This document shows, piece after piece, positions 10,491 through 22,900 of a stretch of DNA of 60,000 bases. The stretch's first letter is position 1; every line of letters begins with the position of its first letter. A program made the position numbers and the translations under genes. The notes beneath the pieces are model-generated. The model saw only the letters and a program-made list of their open reading frames with translations. It was not told where the DNA came from and searched no databases. Location: the NCBI RefSeq assembly GCF_964355755.1, contig NC_092676.1, forward strand, positions 25,962,288 to 26,022,287. Direction: 5' to 3'. The stretch comes from Antedon mediterranea (lineage: Eukaryota > Echinodermata > Crinoidea > Comatulida > Antedonidae).

Positions 10491-11306
10491 TACGTTTATT
10501 TGTACATGATTGTGTTATACATCTAACACTAACAGTACCCACACTCACAGTAAATTCAATGGCGACCACAAATGTTAATACGTATTTACAGTAATGTCCA
10601 AGTATTGCAATACTAATCTATATATAGGTTTTAGGTTAATTCCCCAAGGGCCAATACATTTACCTACAGCTGGTGGTACTTGCGTTAAAGCAAAGAGTTA
10701 TTATTGGAATGTTCCATTGGCATCGGCAATCAATACATTTGTATAAATGTATATTAAATCTATCAAAATAGTATGTTTTTAAGAAAATAGGTCTGTCTTC
10801 AACATTATGATGCTGTACTCGAGCTGTTCAACCGGTTTTCATCCATTAAAAACAATTATCGTAGGAGGAGATAGGAAAATGCGAAGCATCCTCGTATTAT
10901 TGTATGCGGGTATTTTTCAAGATAGACATGCATTGGACAGTGTATACCACGATCGGAAAACACCCCTATTTGGGGCAAATCGTTGAACCTAAATTCGTTT
11001 TAATCGTCAATAACTAATTATCGAACTCCATTTAATTAGTAAACAGGGTTACATCAGGTGGTTAAAATCAGTATCGAAAGTACGAACCAACTTTATATAC
11101 CATCGAGTAAACATTCTAGAAGTAAGGCGCGATTTACCGAATTTTGCCCTTACGTAAATTTATATATAGATGTGAAATTACGTTGTATGTAGGCCCTACG
11201 TTTATTTGTTATTATTTTTTATGTCGACACTAACTAGAATCCTCCATGGGTCAGGCATTTTATTGATTTAGCCTGATAAATAAATAAAGTTACGTCCGTA
11301 TTCTTA
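10491..11306. other. intergenic, nothing recognised
   Basis: No supported feature. The small ORF ending at 10594 lies on the edge of the tandem duplication. Confidence 0.35.
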
Positions 11307-11372
11307 AGCCCTATCTACACTATCAAACTAGTTTGAAAAAAAAAGGTGTGATGTGCCCAAATATGGGGAAGC
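11307..11372. mobile_element. family-A MITE end fragment
   Basis: AGCCCTATCTACACTATC, CAAACTAGTTTG and TGTGATGTGCCCAAATATGG match the first 65 bp of family A. The rest is missing. Confidence 0.6.
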
Positions 11373-13251
11373 AGATTTTGAGATGGAGGGCCTAGATGTC
11401 TAAACAATTATCTAAACAATAATCGAATTAAATATTTGAAAACGCCCTCTGTATTTCTAATTATACGTCTGGGGTTGTACATGTATTATATATGCATGTT
11501 TTTGTGTACAATATTTCTTTTATTCAATACTTTAAATATGGCTATTTTGCAGTTTTATTCACTTTAAAAAAAACCTATATATATAAAATATATCTTTAAA
11601 TTAGATAGATAATTCGTTTATATGTACACGTAGGATTATTAAAACTCAGGAGAGATAAAATGATGAATTATTCAATTCCGAACAAAGTTACCTGGATGGC
11701 ATTAAAATACTGAAGGTTCAATTAAATAATAACTCGTCTTTCAAAAGCGGCTTTCACACTATCTGATTCAAATAATATCAAATGTCATCATAATTCTGAT
11801 GTATTGTAGTGATAACTGGACTCATAAGATAATATTATCGCTAATCTTATGTTTTTATCTTTTCCATGTATAGGCCGTGAGCGATTATGATCAATGCGTG
11901 CATGAGTACCAATTAATTAGACGCAATTAAGGCCCGTCAAAGTATCATTGCGTCAGATAACGGTAATTGATAATTTTAACCGTTATTGTTTATAGCGTTT
12001 TAAATTATACTTCGTGTATTTTAAGAACTTGATGAAAAACTAGTAATATTTTATCAGGCACGAAAGGAAATAACCGCGAGGTCGACGTATAATTACGCCA
12101 AACGATTCAATTAAACATGATCTAAATTTGATTTTTCAATTTTCGTTGCCGTGTTTGCAGTTATAAATATTGATAGAGAGGTCACGTGAATATGATTAAA
12201 TTTCGTCTCGGTAACAATGTTATTATTATTGAACACCACGGGGGTATTTTTATATGAAAATATGAAAGTTATGAATGATAATCTAATTGTGAAAAATTAA
12301 ACACAAAAGTTCTATGCTGGTTAAATGCTTGGTGGTTGGTCTTCGTACAATCCCCCCAATAGATATACAGAAAATTTACCCAGGTAGAATGTTTTGTAAT
12401 TAAAAACGGTTACAATTCACATTAAAAACATTTTTATCACCGAATTCCGCCAATTTTAAATCATATTATAATTGAAATAAGATAAATGATAATTTATTTA
12501 ATTGATTCAAATATAAGAAAATATAATATTATATATAATGTATTTTACTTCCATCTTTCGTTTTTATATTTAAATTAACATCGTATCTGAAATTGTAAAT
12601 GAAAACAAATATGGTTAATACTGAATTCAAGCATCTTTTCTACCTGTACTTTAACTACTTTAAATTAAAAACTTACTTTAATTGTCACAAATGTACATAT
12701 ATACGGTACTGTATACAATATAATATTCATAACTGAGAATGTAAATAAACGTGAGATGAACTTACACAAGACAACAAAATGTAGGCCTGCGGGTTATAGC
12801 CACTGATGGAGACGGTAGGTTTACACCTTCGTGCTGCACGCGGCAGGCCTACAACAGCGCGGGGTTATGATGTCAGCAAACGGATGAAAAATAAAGTTAC
12901 CGATGACCAGCGATAACCCAGCGTCCATGATGCCCATTATATTATCATAAGAAATACGATAGTAAATTTCATCTCCATTTTAATGCTCATGTTTAAAAGA
13001 AAGCATTCTCTAAGAAAATAAATTCGCAAATATTTTGCTACTTATCGTCCGGGCTTAAGCAAACATCGATGAATTACCAATGACTTAACGAGATCACATA
13101 AATAGATCCGACTTAATTACTAACTTACTGTTGTATACTACCCTATCGGAAACCAAGACCAAACATAAAATAAAACACAACACAATAACATAATTATGCC
13201 TATATTCGTTGTGATTGAAATAAACCTATAGCCAGGGATAACTTCTTAAAT
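11373..13251. other. intergenic, AT-rich, nothing recognised
   Basis: Nearly 1.9 kb without a convincing ORF, tandem repeat or transposon end. Confidence 0.4.
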
Positions 13252-13402
13252 ACGTACCACAGGCGAATAAGTACCGCCGCAGCCGAATAAGTACTGCAGT
13301 CGAATAAGTAAGCCTAACTGCAGCTGAATAAAACCGCAGCCAAATAACGGGACCGCAACCGAATTATGGTGCTGCAGCCGAATAAGTACTGCGGCCAAAT
13401 AA
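13252..13402. repeat. degenerate minisatellite, about 18-20 bp unit
   Basis: Repeated GCAGCCGAATAAGTACTG-like units with much variation, roughly seven copies. The 74-residue minus-strand ORF is its translation. Confidence 0.7.
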
Positions 13403-14074
13403 AATTGTTGTTTTGTTGTTTTTGCTGAACACCGCAATGTTTTGTTTTTCTGCTGGTCAAATTTATTCATTTATTCAATAGTATGTAGGCCACTGGCTGG
13501 TCAAATTAGTGACAAACGAATTATTTGTATAATGGTTTTCCTCTCTAAAAATATGAATAATGATAATTTACGGTAACTGAAATGTGAATTAAACACACAA
13601 ATTCTTACTTTTTAAATGCTCGTTGCTGTTCGTGCATCCACCCAAAGTATGAAACGTACTGTATGAGCAGTTGCTTATAGGCCTAGGTAATTTCTTTCTC
13701 TATTGATTAAACAATTTTAGTTTGCAACGCATTGCTATTAATATCTGGAAATTATGGATTTTTAAAAGATTTTTAATCGAGAAAAATACAAAGATGTACC
13801 CATGTTTAGTAGTTTCCATGCAACCATAGTGACGTCAGCAAGTTTTTGACGTGGTCCCAACACGTTTGGTCATCATCGTATTATCTGAAAATTCTAGAAG
13901 ATTGTTACATTTTGTTAATGTTTTCACATCCATCATATTAGACAAATAGTAGTTGAATATTGATTGTTGGTTGCTGAAGAAAGACAATGGGGTTGGGACT
14001 CACAAGGCGGTTATAAATTAGTAAAAACAAAATATGTTTCTTGTTTTTTTTTCTGTGACTAAACATTTTCATTT
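13403..14074. other. intergenic, nothing recognised
   Basis: No supported feature. Confidence 0.35.
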
Positions 14075-14180
14075 AAAAACAAATTATTTATTGTTTATTT
14101 ATTTATTTTTTATTTCATTTATTCATGGTCAAACACAGTAAAATATAGTACAATAAATTATTTAAGTTATTTTTTGCCAG
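14075..14180 (-). mobile_element. retroposon 3' tail fragment
   Basis: Read on the minus strand, the segment runs through GTGTTTGACCATGAATAAAT into AT-rich TAAA/TAAATA units, the usual look of a non-LTR retroposon 3' end. Family not identified. Confidence 0.4.
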
Positions 14181-14690
14181 GCCTATTTATATTAAAGCTA
14201 ATCCGACCTCAAGTTGAGACAATGTATGTACACATGCAATTTTTTTTTAATGAATAATGAATATTATGATTACTATGGTATGAATGATAAGAAAATAAAA
14301 TGCAGCGAATATGCCGATCCTCTAATAATTTTTTATTTCGATATATTAAATATTTTATATTTAAAATATAACCCAAAAAAATGCTTTCGAGAACATTTTA
14401 ATTTTCTAGGTAGTAATTTAATTAATTTTGTATCAAAATTATCTGAAACCTATTGAAGCAGGTTGAAACTTGATCAACTACCTTTCAATCAAGTCCAGTT
14501 GTAATTAGATTAGTTGTCTTAAAAGCTAAAATCAAATCGAAAGATGAAGGACATTTAGGAATGACCTATATATTCAAGCCTTTATAACTATGTAGATAGG
14601 TCACCTTTTTGTAAATAGCGTCTCAGGACAAAAAAATGAAATGTCAAAAATAAATTTCAATGTGCGCGTTTGATTTATATAATAGTGTAA
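14181..14690. other. intergenic, nothing recognised
   Basis: AT-rich. The 80-residue ORF at 14214-14456 is dominated by Asn, Ile, Tyr and Phe, as expected from translating AT-rich DNA by chance. Confidence 0.4.
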
Positions 14691-14832
14691 AGCTCTGTCT
14701 ACACTATTAAGCTTTATGTGGTGTGACCATATATGTACATGATGATGTCATATCACTATATTTAGGCATATCACTACCATATTTGGGTACATCACATTTT
14801 TTTAAAACTAGTTTGATAGTGTACACAGAGCA
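14691..14832. mobile_element. family-A MITE
   Basis: 142 bp from AGCTCTGTCTACACTATTAA to AGTGTACACAGAGCA, flanked by TAA and TTA. The interior is palindromic around the CATATCACTACCATATTTGG type of motif. Confidence 0.8.
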
Positions 14833-15152
14833 TTAATCCATTTGTAGAAAATGTCTCTGAACGGTGACGTGTGTCTCTCGCGTGAAATTAGAAGGTTTTC
14901 ATAATTTAATAAAAATTGTTCCTCGTGTGTCACACACTGATTAATGCGAGTACTGCAATATTAAAATGATTTAGTATTACCTGTATTATCATATCCGGTC
15001 TGACTGCTGGTATTAATATTTATGTACACATGTGATAATGTAACCTTAATATGCCAATCGTTTTCTCAGTCTGAGAAGCGTATCACATAATTGTCGTAAT
15101 TAACGAAAAGAACAAAATTTCAAATTCACCGAATCTCTGCTCCATGTACTAA
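14833..15152. other. intergenic, nothing recognised
   Basis: No supported feature. Confidence 0.35.
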
Positions 15153-15385
15153 TGCTCTGTCTACACTATCCAACTAATTTGACAACAGTTTTGATGTGCC
15201 CAAATAATGATGGTATGTTTATTAAAGAGCATTCTGTTGATACAAAATAAATGGTACGTCTAGTACCGCGAATAATAATAATAATAATAATAATATGCTT
15301 AAATATGGTAGTGATATGGCATCATCATGTCCATATGCACAGCACACTTTTTTGTCAAATAAAGTTTGATAGTGTAGACAGAGCT
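15153..15385. mobile_element. family-A MITE with internal (AAT)n insertion
   Basis: Ends TGCTCTGTCTACACTATCC and GATAGTGTAGACAGAGCT. The centre is interrupted by unrelated sequence containing an AAT microsatellite at about 15269-15294, so the copy is longer than its relatives. Confidence 0.75.
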
Positions 15386-16038
15386 TAAATAACTTAATAG
15401 AATATTGTGATAATGCAATCACTCACTCCTTCACACTCTATCACGCTAGCCTCCCTCTCATCCTCAAACGTCTGTTATTAAAAGGCGGGGGAGTGGTAAT
15501 AACCACTACAACATTTACTATAATTAGTGTTAGCATATAATGTTTTTTAAAGATAAATGATGTTTGAAGTTCTTAACTAACTTTTCCTTTACATCAGTCA
15601 TCTGTTTGCAACTTGTTAGGCCTATGATTCAAATGTCAACGTCATCAATCAATAATCAGATAATATCTGCGGTATTCTGTAATTCCTAATTGATACGACA
15701 GTAAAATATTAATTAAATATATTCTTCCAATTAATTATCTTTCCAATTAAATACCACTTTCAATTAAAATGTCTTATTTGTGATAGATCATTCGCTCGCC
15801 CCTGGATAAACGTAAATATCGGCAAGACTTTAATTAGCGTAATTAAACATGACCTTTATTTGAGCATTAGTGTTAAGATACAGCTTCCCGTGCATAAGTA
15901 AGAAAACTGAAGAAAGAAAGATGACATCTTGACAAGGGGCGTACACGGGAACGACTTATAAAGTAGACCTATATGCGTTTTTAATGTACCCTCAAAATAA
16001 ATGTATATTGAAACTTGAATACAGTATAAAAGTATTAA
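15386..16038. other. intergenic, nothing recognised
   Basis: No supported feature. The minus-strand ORF at 15856-16242 is largely the translated transposon at 16039-16231. Confidence 0.4.
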
Positions 16039-16231
16039 AGCTTGGTTCCCACTAGCGACGCAACCTATACGCAACGTAAGAAAATGCCTTTTCAATAATT
16101 GTGTCCCCCCCCCCCCACCTGCCTGCGTGAAATCAAACTTGCGATGTCTGCAGCACTGCGTTTCCCACTTGTGATTACGCAATGTACAGCATTTTGCGTC
16201 GCTGCGTTGCGTCGCTAGTGGGAACCACGCT
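16039..16231. mobile_element. family-B1 MITE
   Basis: AGCTTGGTTCCCACTAGCGA to TAGTGGGAACCACGCT, flanked by TAA and TTA. A run of 13 C at about 16107 lies inside. Confidence 0.85.
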
Positions 16232-16544
16232 TTAGTGGACACCTTCGGGACCCAACAATGTCTTCCCTAAATAACAGTTGACCGTGTGTACAGTGTTAAA
16301 GAACATATTTCCCCTCGTTTTAGTTTCACAACAATGTTTCTTTAATAGTCCCAAAATAGAGGTGTTCCAAAGGAGAGGTTCTCTGTAAATTTTAAAGTGG
16401 TTTACATACAATATACACAACAAATATGGATTAATCTTGTGTAGTCCTATACTTATTATCATCGCCTCAAACAACTATTAATTTCCAACATTGTTATTTT
16501 CTCAAATACTATGACTGGGGTCATTGTCCGATCACCATCAATTA
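16232..16544. other. intergenic, nothing recognised
   Basis: No supported feature. Confidence 0.35.
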
Positions 16545-17108
16545 GCCGCAGTTTAATACAGTAACTACGCCGCAGTCTAATACAGTAACTACGCCGCAGT
16601 CTAATACATAACTACGCCGCAGTCTAATACAGTAGCTACGCCGCAGTTTAATACATTACTCAGCCGCAGTCTAATACAGTAACTACGCCGCAGTATAATA
16701 CATTACTCAGCCGCAATATAATACATAACTACGCCGCAGCCAATACAGTAACTACGCCGCAGTGTAATACATTACTCAGCCGCAGTCTAATACAGTAACT
16801 ACGCCGCAGTATAATACATTACTCAGCCGCAATATAATACATAACTAAGCCGCAGCCAATACAGTAACTACGCCGCAGTGTAATACATTACTCAGCCGCA
16901 GTCTAATACATAACTAAGCCGCAGTCTAATACAGTAACTACTCCGCAGTATAATACATAACTACGGCGCAGTCTAGTACAGTATCTACGACGCAGTTTTA
17001 TACAGTAACTACGCTGCAGTATAATACAGTAACTACGCCGCAGTCTAATACAGTAACTACGCCGCAGTCTAATACAGTAACTACGTCGCAGTCTAATACA
17101 GTAACTAT
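16545..17108. repeat. 24-bp minisatellite with higher-order structure
   Basis: About two dozen copies of CGCAGTCTAATACAGTAACT with 3-4 bp spacers. Variants TACATTACTCAGC, AATATAATACATAAC and GCCAATACAG recur in fixed order. A block of five monomers repeats with a period of 116-117 bp (anchors at about 16666, 16782 and 16899). The array ends in a C run and then AAAACTTGGTTCCCACTA, a family-B end. Confidence 0.9.
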
Positions 17109-17127
17109 TCCCCCCCCCCCCCAGTCT

Positions 17128-17225
17128 AAAACTTGGTTCCCACTACTATGGCGCAACGCAAGGTCGTATTAAACGTAATTGATTTGACAAACAAAAGTGA
17201 TATATTATCCGAACTAAAATACAAG
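17128..17225. mobile_element. family-B MITE, 5' part
   Basis: AACTTGGTTCCCACTA, GGCGCAACGCAAGGTCGT and a GATTTGACA..CAAAAGTGA core match family B. The 3' end is lost. It directly follows the minisatellite array. Confidence 0.6.
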
Positions 17226-17914
17226 TGGTATGAATAACGTTTTTAAAACTATTTTAAATTATTTATTTTAGCTTAGTTACTCGCCATCTGGTTAATTCAG
17301 AATTAATTATTACCATAATTTTCTGGCACGCCATTTTAGCCAAACAATTACCGATGTGATTAACCAAAATCATTTATTAATGACTGCGCCAGCGGTTACT
17401 TTCAATATTGATGTTTGTAAATCAATATACAATTTTAAAAAGCATAAATACAGAGTGCATCGTCTAACGACTGGGGGATGTTAAGTTTGGTATGTCCTTG
17501 TACTAATTCGGGTAAAGGCTATAAACTCACTGAATTAATTTAATACTATACGTTTAGTGTTCCACTCCATATTATCTTTCCACGACACGAACAGACGTGT
17601 GGAGGGATGTGTTTAATAAAATAGTTGGAAACGCGTACATACTTTAGTACTATAGGCCTAACGGTACCGATTTCTCACATACTATATATTTCCGAAGTCT
17701 CATAGGAATATTTTGTAATACAGCATCTCATTTATATCACATGTGGTGCCTGTATCATGTAAGGTTAGGTTAAGGGTTAGGCTACTACTAGATACACGTG
17801 AAACACACAGAAATATTCCTATGATACTTCGGAAGATACACTGAGAATCGGCTGATTTCATGCGTTATTATTAGGTCTATATTCAGGCTATGTTATAACA
17901 TAGAGAAATAAGTG
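17226..17914. other. intergenic, nothing recognised
   Basis: AT-rich. An imperfect inverted repeat of the type TCCGAAGTCTCATAGGAATA / TATTCCTATGATACTTCGGA (about 17692 and 17814) brackets 100 bp and may be a worn foldback element. Confidence 0.4.
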
Positions 17915-18577
17915 TATAATTTCTCGAAAGCTATAAATACGTTTTTTTACGGGATATATATATCGATTAGGAACCTTGGTCGTATTCGCGGTAATCTTAA
18001 CAAGAAAACAGCTGAATTGATTGTACACTCATTTGTCACTTCTAAAATTGACATTGGTAATGCCTTGTTGTTTGGCATACCAAAATCTCAAATACAACGT
18101 TTGCAGCGCTTGCAAAATATGGCAGCTAGAATTGTAACTTATACAAAATCAAACGCTCACATAACTCCTGTCCTGATGGATTTGCATTGGTTGCCTGTTC
18201 AACAACGTATTAAGTACAAACTTGCGTTGTTTGTATTCAGGATCCTAAATGACAGTGCTCCTGCTTATTTATCTGACCTTGTGGATCGTTACGAATCATC
18301 CCGCAGAGGCCTACGATCATTGTCACAAAACCTTCTTCAAGAGCGTAGAGCGAAAAATCAGTGGGGTCAGAGATCTTTTTACGTTGCGGCCGCAAGTGTA
18401 TGGAACAGCTTACCAGCAACAGTTAAATGCTCAACTAGTCTAAACAGTTTCAAGACCAACCTAAAGACGTCGCTATTCGCTGATGTTCTCGCACGTTGTT
18501 AATGCACAAAGCGCCATGAGCGCCACATGGGTGGAGGATACCGGCGCTATATAAGTTTTCATTTATTATTATTATAA
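17915..18577 (+). pseudogene. 5'-truncated CR1/L2-like LINE, reverse transcriptase C-terminus
   Basis: The open frame (stop at about 18500) encodes the region after the reverse transcriptase fingers and palm of a CR1/L2-type non-LTR retrotransposon. The sequence shows QRLQRLQNMAARIV, HITPVLMDLHWLPVQQRI, LNDSAPAYLSDLV, RSFYVAAASVWNSLPATVK and SFKTNLKTSLF, the typical order of this C-terminal segment. The catalytic FADD-box part and endonuclease are absent, so the copy cannot act by itself. The frame is intact, suggesting a fairly young insertion. Downstream, GGCGCTATATAAG followed by TTATTATTATTAT is the usual short-repeat tail. The N-terminal dozen residues of the frame are probably flank rather than element. 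Exact clade is uncertain. Confidence 0.85.
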
Positions 18578-19165
18578 TTTATCACATCACATTTTTATCG
18601 ATTTTTTACTTTAAAATTTGATTAATATGATAGGCCTATAGAAAAAAGATACACAATTAACGCCTACAATTTGATTAATATGAAGAGGCCTATACAAATA
18701 AAATACACAATCAACGGTAAAACGTGACTACACCCACAATAAGCCATTGACCATCATAGATAACAAATGAATACATAAGTAATGAAAAGTATGCCTTCGC
18801 GAATGACTTTTCGACATTAATTATGGCATCATTCAGTAATGAAATAATAACATTCTTCAAGGTTATAATATACAATACTAAATGTATTTATCAATCGTAA
18901 AACTTAAGTTTTTGACCAATCATTAATAATCTTTAAAATTAAGTGAATTAACTCCCTCAATCTGACGACGATGATGATGATGATGATAATAGACCTAATA
19001 CGTATTGGATAACAATTTACGTAAGCGACACACATTAGGTAATATATAAAAATATTAACACTATAAAATGTAAAGTATACACTATTAGAAAGACTTTTTT
19101 TTTAATAATGCTAATTAAGAAATGGATTTACGCCAACGCTTCTTTGTAATTTTTTTCATATTAAC
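18578..19165. other. intergenic; short (GAT)n tract
   Basis: AT-rich. A GATGATGATGATGATGATA microsatellite lies at about 18966-18990. Nothing else supported. Confidence 0.4.
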
Positions 19166-19345
19166 CACGCCGCAGTCTAATACAGTAACTACGCCTCAGT
19201 CTAATACAGTAACTACGTCGCAGTCTAATACAGTAACTACCCCGCAGTATAATACAGTAACTACGTCGCAGTCTAATACAGTAACTACCCCGCAGTCTAA
19301 TACAGTAACTACCCCGCAGTATAAAACTTGGTTCCCACTACTATA
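19166..19345. repeat. second array of the 24-bp minisatellite, ending in a family-B terminus
   Basis: About seven copies of CGCAGTCTAATACAGTAACT plus spacer, the same unit as at 16.5-17.1 kb. It again ends in AAAACTTGGTTCCCACTA followed by CTATA. The shared junction indicates that array and MITE end belong to one repeat. The small ORF here is its translation. Confidence 0.85.
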
Positions 19346-19874
19346 ATATCTTACCACTACATAATAACCGTTTTCATCAAAATATTTATACGGTTACCGT
19401 AATTGAAAACAAAAATATAAATCCTATGGCGCATAACCATAAATAAGTCTGATACTGTACTTATTTCTCCATGACACAGTAACGTATACACGTTCTCTAA
19501 TTGAATATGCGCATGCGTCGAATTATCGCGTATTACCATTGGTTATTAAGGATATGCTATTTAATGTTTCACAACTCGGGAAAAGCACAGACTGACATTG
19601 ATCGTCGACAGAATATCAACACACAGTTGGTCACAGAGTTATATTGGCACGTACAAGTTTAAATGATAAAGTAGTCAGGAAAATAATGTTACGTTCCTTG
19701 TGTTTTATTAAGAATTAAAAAGACAAGTCACATGGTGTACATGTGAATCGTTTAGCCTGAATATTTTGGATTTTACTTACAGGTGTACAACCATTTGCAA
19801 CAAAACTGTTTGTATCTGTCACCAGTGGTTGTTTATACGTTGATTGAAGTCTTTTACTAAGTTTTAAAGCTGAA
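19346..19874 (+). promoter_or_regulatory. upstream region of the adhesion GPCR gene
   Basis: The 530 bp before the first coding exon hold no other gene. The promoter and 5' UTR should lie here or further upstream, behind a non-coding exon. I see no clear TATA box at a sensible distance, so the assignment rests on position only. Confidence 0.3.
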
Positions 19875-19962
19875 ATGAAGAGTTTGAAATTAGCGATACT
19901 TGTTGCTGTTTTTACTGTAACTTCTGCAGTGAGGAATACTGATAATTTTCCTTCAGATCAAG
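19875..19962 (+). CDS. exon 1: signal peptide
   Basis: Codes residues 1-29. Basic MKSLK start, then the hydrophobic run LAILVAVFTVTSA with a likely cut after Ala18. Ends phase 1 at a GTAGGCCT donor. Confidence 0.88.
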
Positions 19963-22900
19963 GTAGGCCTAAACTATTTTTACTATATTTTTTTTATAAT
20001 AATGGGTGTTCTGTACCTATACACCCGTCAAAGACACGCGTAAAAAAAAAGGATAAAACTCAATGATCGTTGTTGCGACCCTGACCGATTCCCGTAACCG
20101 CGCGTGTTTCTCGCACCTTTCTCGAAGATACTTGAAAAGAAAATAGTTATTGTACGCCGCCGGCCGGAGCGTCGCTTATGATGAGTGCATCTAATGTGTG
20201 GGTATGAGGATAACAGTGATTTAACTTCTAAAGCTTTGTCTACACTATCAAACTTTATGTGACAAACAAATGTGATGTGCCCATATATGGACATGATGAT
20301 GTCATATCACTACTATATTTGAGCATATCACTACCATATTTGGGCACATCACACTTTTTTTTTTCAAACTATAGTTTGATAGTGTAGGCAGAGCTTTATA
20401 TGCCCTTGGCATCGGCTGAATTGTGAAGAATAAAAAGTTAATATAACAAAGTATTCAAATATTTTATTTTGATTAAAGAAGTAGGCCTTTGCAAATTGAA
20501 GTGCACACTTGTATCATGAACTAAAACAAATCCTTATTTCGTTAAATGCGTCAGCGATAAATTGATTTATTTAATGAGTAATTGTAAATGTAAAATTGCT
20601 TTGGTATGTCTGGTCATGGAATGGAATGTTCCAATCAATATACAACATATATACAAATAAATAACATAAATCTACAAAATGTGTTAATGAATAATTGCGC
20701 ATTGATATTTTTAATAATCCGAATGTCCCGTATCAAACTATAAAGTAAAACTTGTGAATAGCGTTAAGCTGTGTCTACACTATCAAACTTGATGTGATGT
20801 ACCCATATATGGTAGTGATATGCTTAAATATGGTAGTGATATGCTTAAATATGGTAGTGATATGACATCATCATGTCCATATATGGGAACATCACATTTT
20901 TTTGTCACATAAAGTTTGTTAGTGTAGACAGAGCTTTGGTAAACGCCGACAATTATACAACAGTGAGCAGGGAGTTTGGGAAAATGTATACGCATATACG
21001 TATCCGTCACAACACGTATAAGTTAAGTTAGTTATATTTGACATCTGTTTTAATTAATCTTCTTCATCACGGCCTAGGCCTATGTGATTCACCTCTATAA
21101 ATCAATGTTGTATACAATGACCTATCGCCTAGTTAGTTAGAGTAGTATATTATTGTGACGTGTAGCGTCATTAGTAGGGCTAATTCTCTTTTACCAACGT
21201 ATATTTCAGTGCCTGAGAAACATTAATTAGTTAACAATTATCACTAAAATCTATCGTAATATAGGCCCTTATACTGTTTTAGTTACAGTATAAATGTATT
21301 ATACGCTGGTTCGCAGTGTTTTCAGTGGAATGTAAAGTAAAACGTTCTCAAATAGCAATGTTACGTAATGTTATAATAGTTACAAAATTAGCTACCACCA
21401 ACACACAATTCTTTATGTCTGTTGGAAATTTTGCAAACTTGTTCTCATTTGAAAGTGGAATAAAACCAGACCGGCTCCTGAACCGGAAGTGAATTATTCC
21501 ATATTTTGCTTACCTTAACCATTGTTAAAGACAATTACATTTGTTTTGTTTACTACCAATAATTGGTTTTTATTATTCTATTTAATTTTACAATTTCCTG
21601 GTATGCTTACGTTATGTATTGTGTGTCGGCACGTAACATCCAATTCTACATTGTTTGCACTATCAAAACAAAAGTAGTCAATCGTCAATAAGTCCTCTAA
21701 AATACAAACAACAAAATATGTTCATAATTATGTATTTTCTTCTGAGTTACCATATTGTGTGTCCACGGTAGAATGTTGACTATTATTATCAACATAATTA
21801 TCAGGATAATTTACATAAAATATATTTAAATCACATGCCCGTAATAACATCGGTTCTTTGAATATTACATTTTTCTTGTGTGTAGTATTTCGCCCTTAAT
21901 GTTAAAAACACAACTTCGACGCGCGCGTACAAAAGCCGTTGATTTTCATCAGAAATTGGACGCGTTCATTAAAATGTATATTTCTTCGTAAGAGTACAAT
22001 GCTTCTCACTTTTTGTGACGTCATGCACTCTGTACCATCAGATGGGAGGTCGTGGTCGTTAGCGATGCAACTACTGATAGCCGACAGATATAATATTAAA
22101 TTTAATATAATGGAATTTATAAATTATGTATTCACCCGATACACCACAAGCATTAATAAAATGAAACATAATCATAATTTGCATACAGCAATATACAGAT
22201 ACAATAACCCTTTTTTAACTAAATCATTCCAAAGCAATCTATGCCTTCATTATATATAGGTCTAGCCTCCCGGCTATAATTTTATCATTTCATTAAATAA
22301 CAGATCGAACCCCAAAATGCAGAAATGATATTTTTTTATTTTTTATTTTATTTCATCATCACCCTACAGTGACCAAACGTCACCATTAACAGGGTTGAAA
22401 GTCGTAAAATATAACATATTATATACAAGCAAAAATCAACAGATCTTTTATTGATCATAAATTCCATCATTAACATTCAGTACAATAATATGATTTTACA
22501 TACAATAGGTTAGGCTGAGTTTGCTGATTTGAATATTGTACTAATCGATATGAATTTTATTTGATAAAGATTAAAAACATATATACATAATATATATATA
22601 TACATAATATGGAGACAGACCATAATACGTTATTACAATAACGTTTTAGATCGTTGCACTGGTCTTATACTGGTAGACCTATATACCAGCAACTAATTAT
22701 AGGGGACATACAGACAAACGGACGAATAAATAGACATAGCCTACAAAGATCAAGAATAGCGACATCGTGTCATATTACCAAAACTAATGATAGGCCATGC
22801 TGAAAAACTCGATTATGAAATTACTGTACAGTAGGCCTATATCAATCATATTATATCTTGGTTTGAATATCGTTTTATATTTTGGGTTGGTGTTATTTTG

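Noticed and set aside
15856-16242. 128-residue minus-strand ORF
   Set aside because: Half of it is the family-B1 MITE at 16039-16231 read as protein, and the rest shows no domain.
17915-18500. Intact 196-residue ORF as a host gene
   Set aside because: Its motifs are those of the C-terminal part of a CR1/L2-type reverse transcriptase and it is followed by a retroposon tail.
21939-22259. 106-residue ORF in intron 1
   Set aside because: No domain, and composition like the surrounding DNA. It would need its own gene inside the intron, for which I see no sign.
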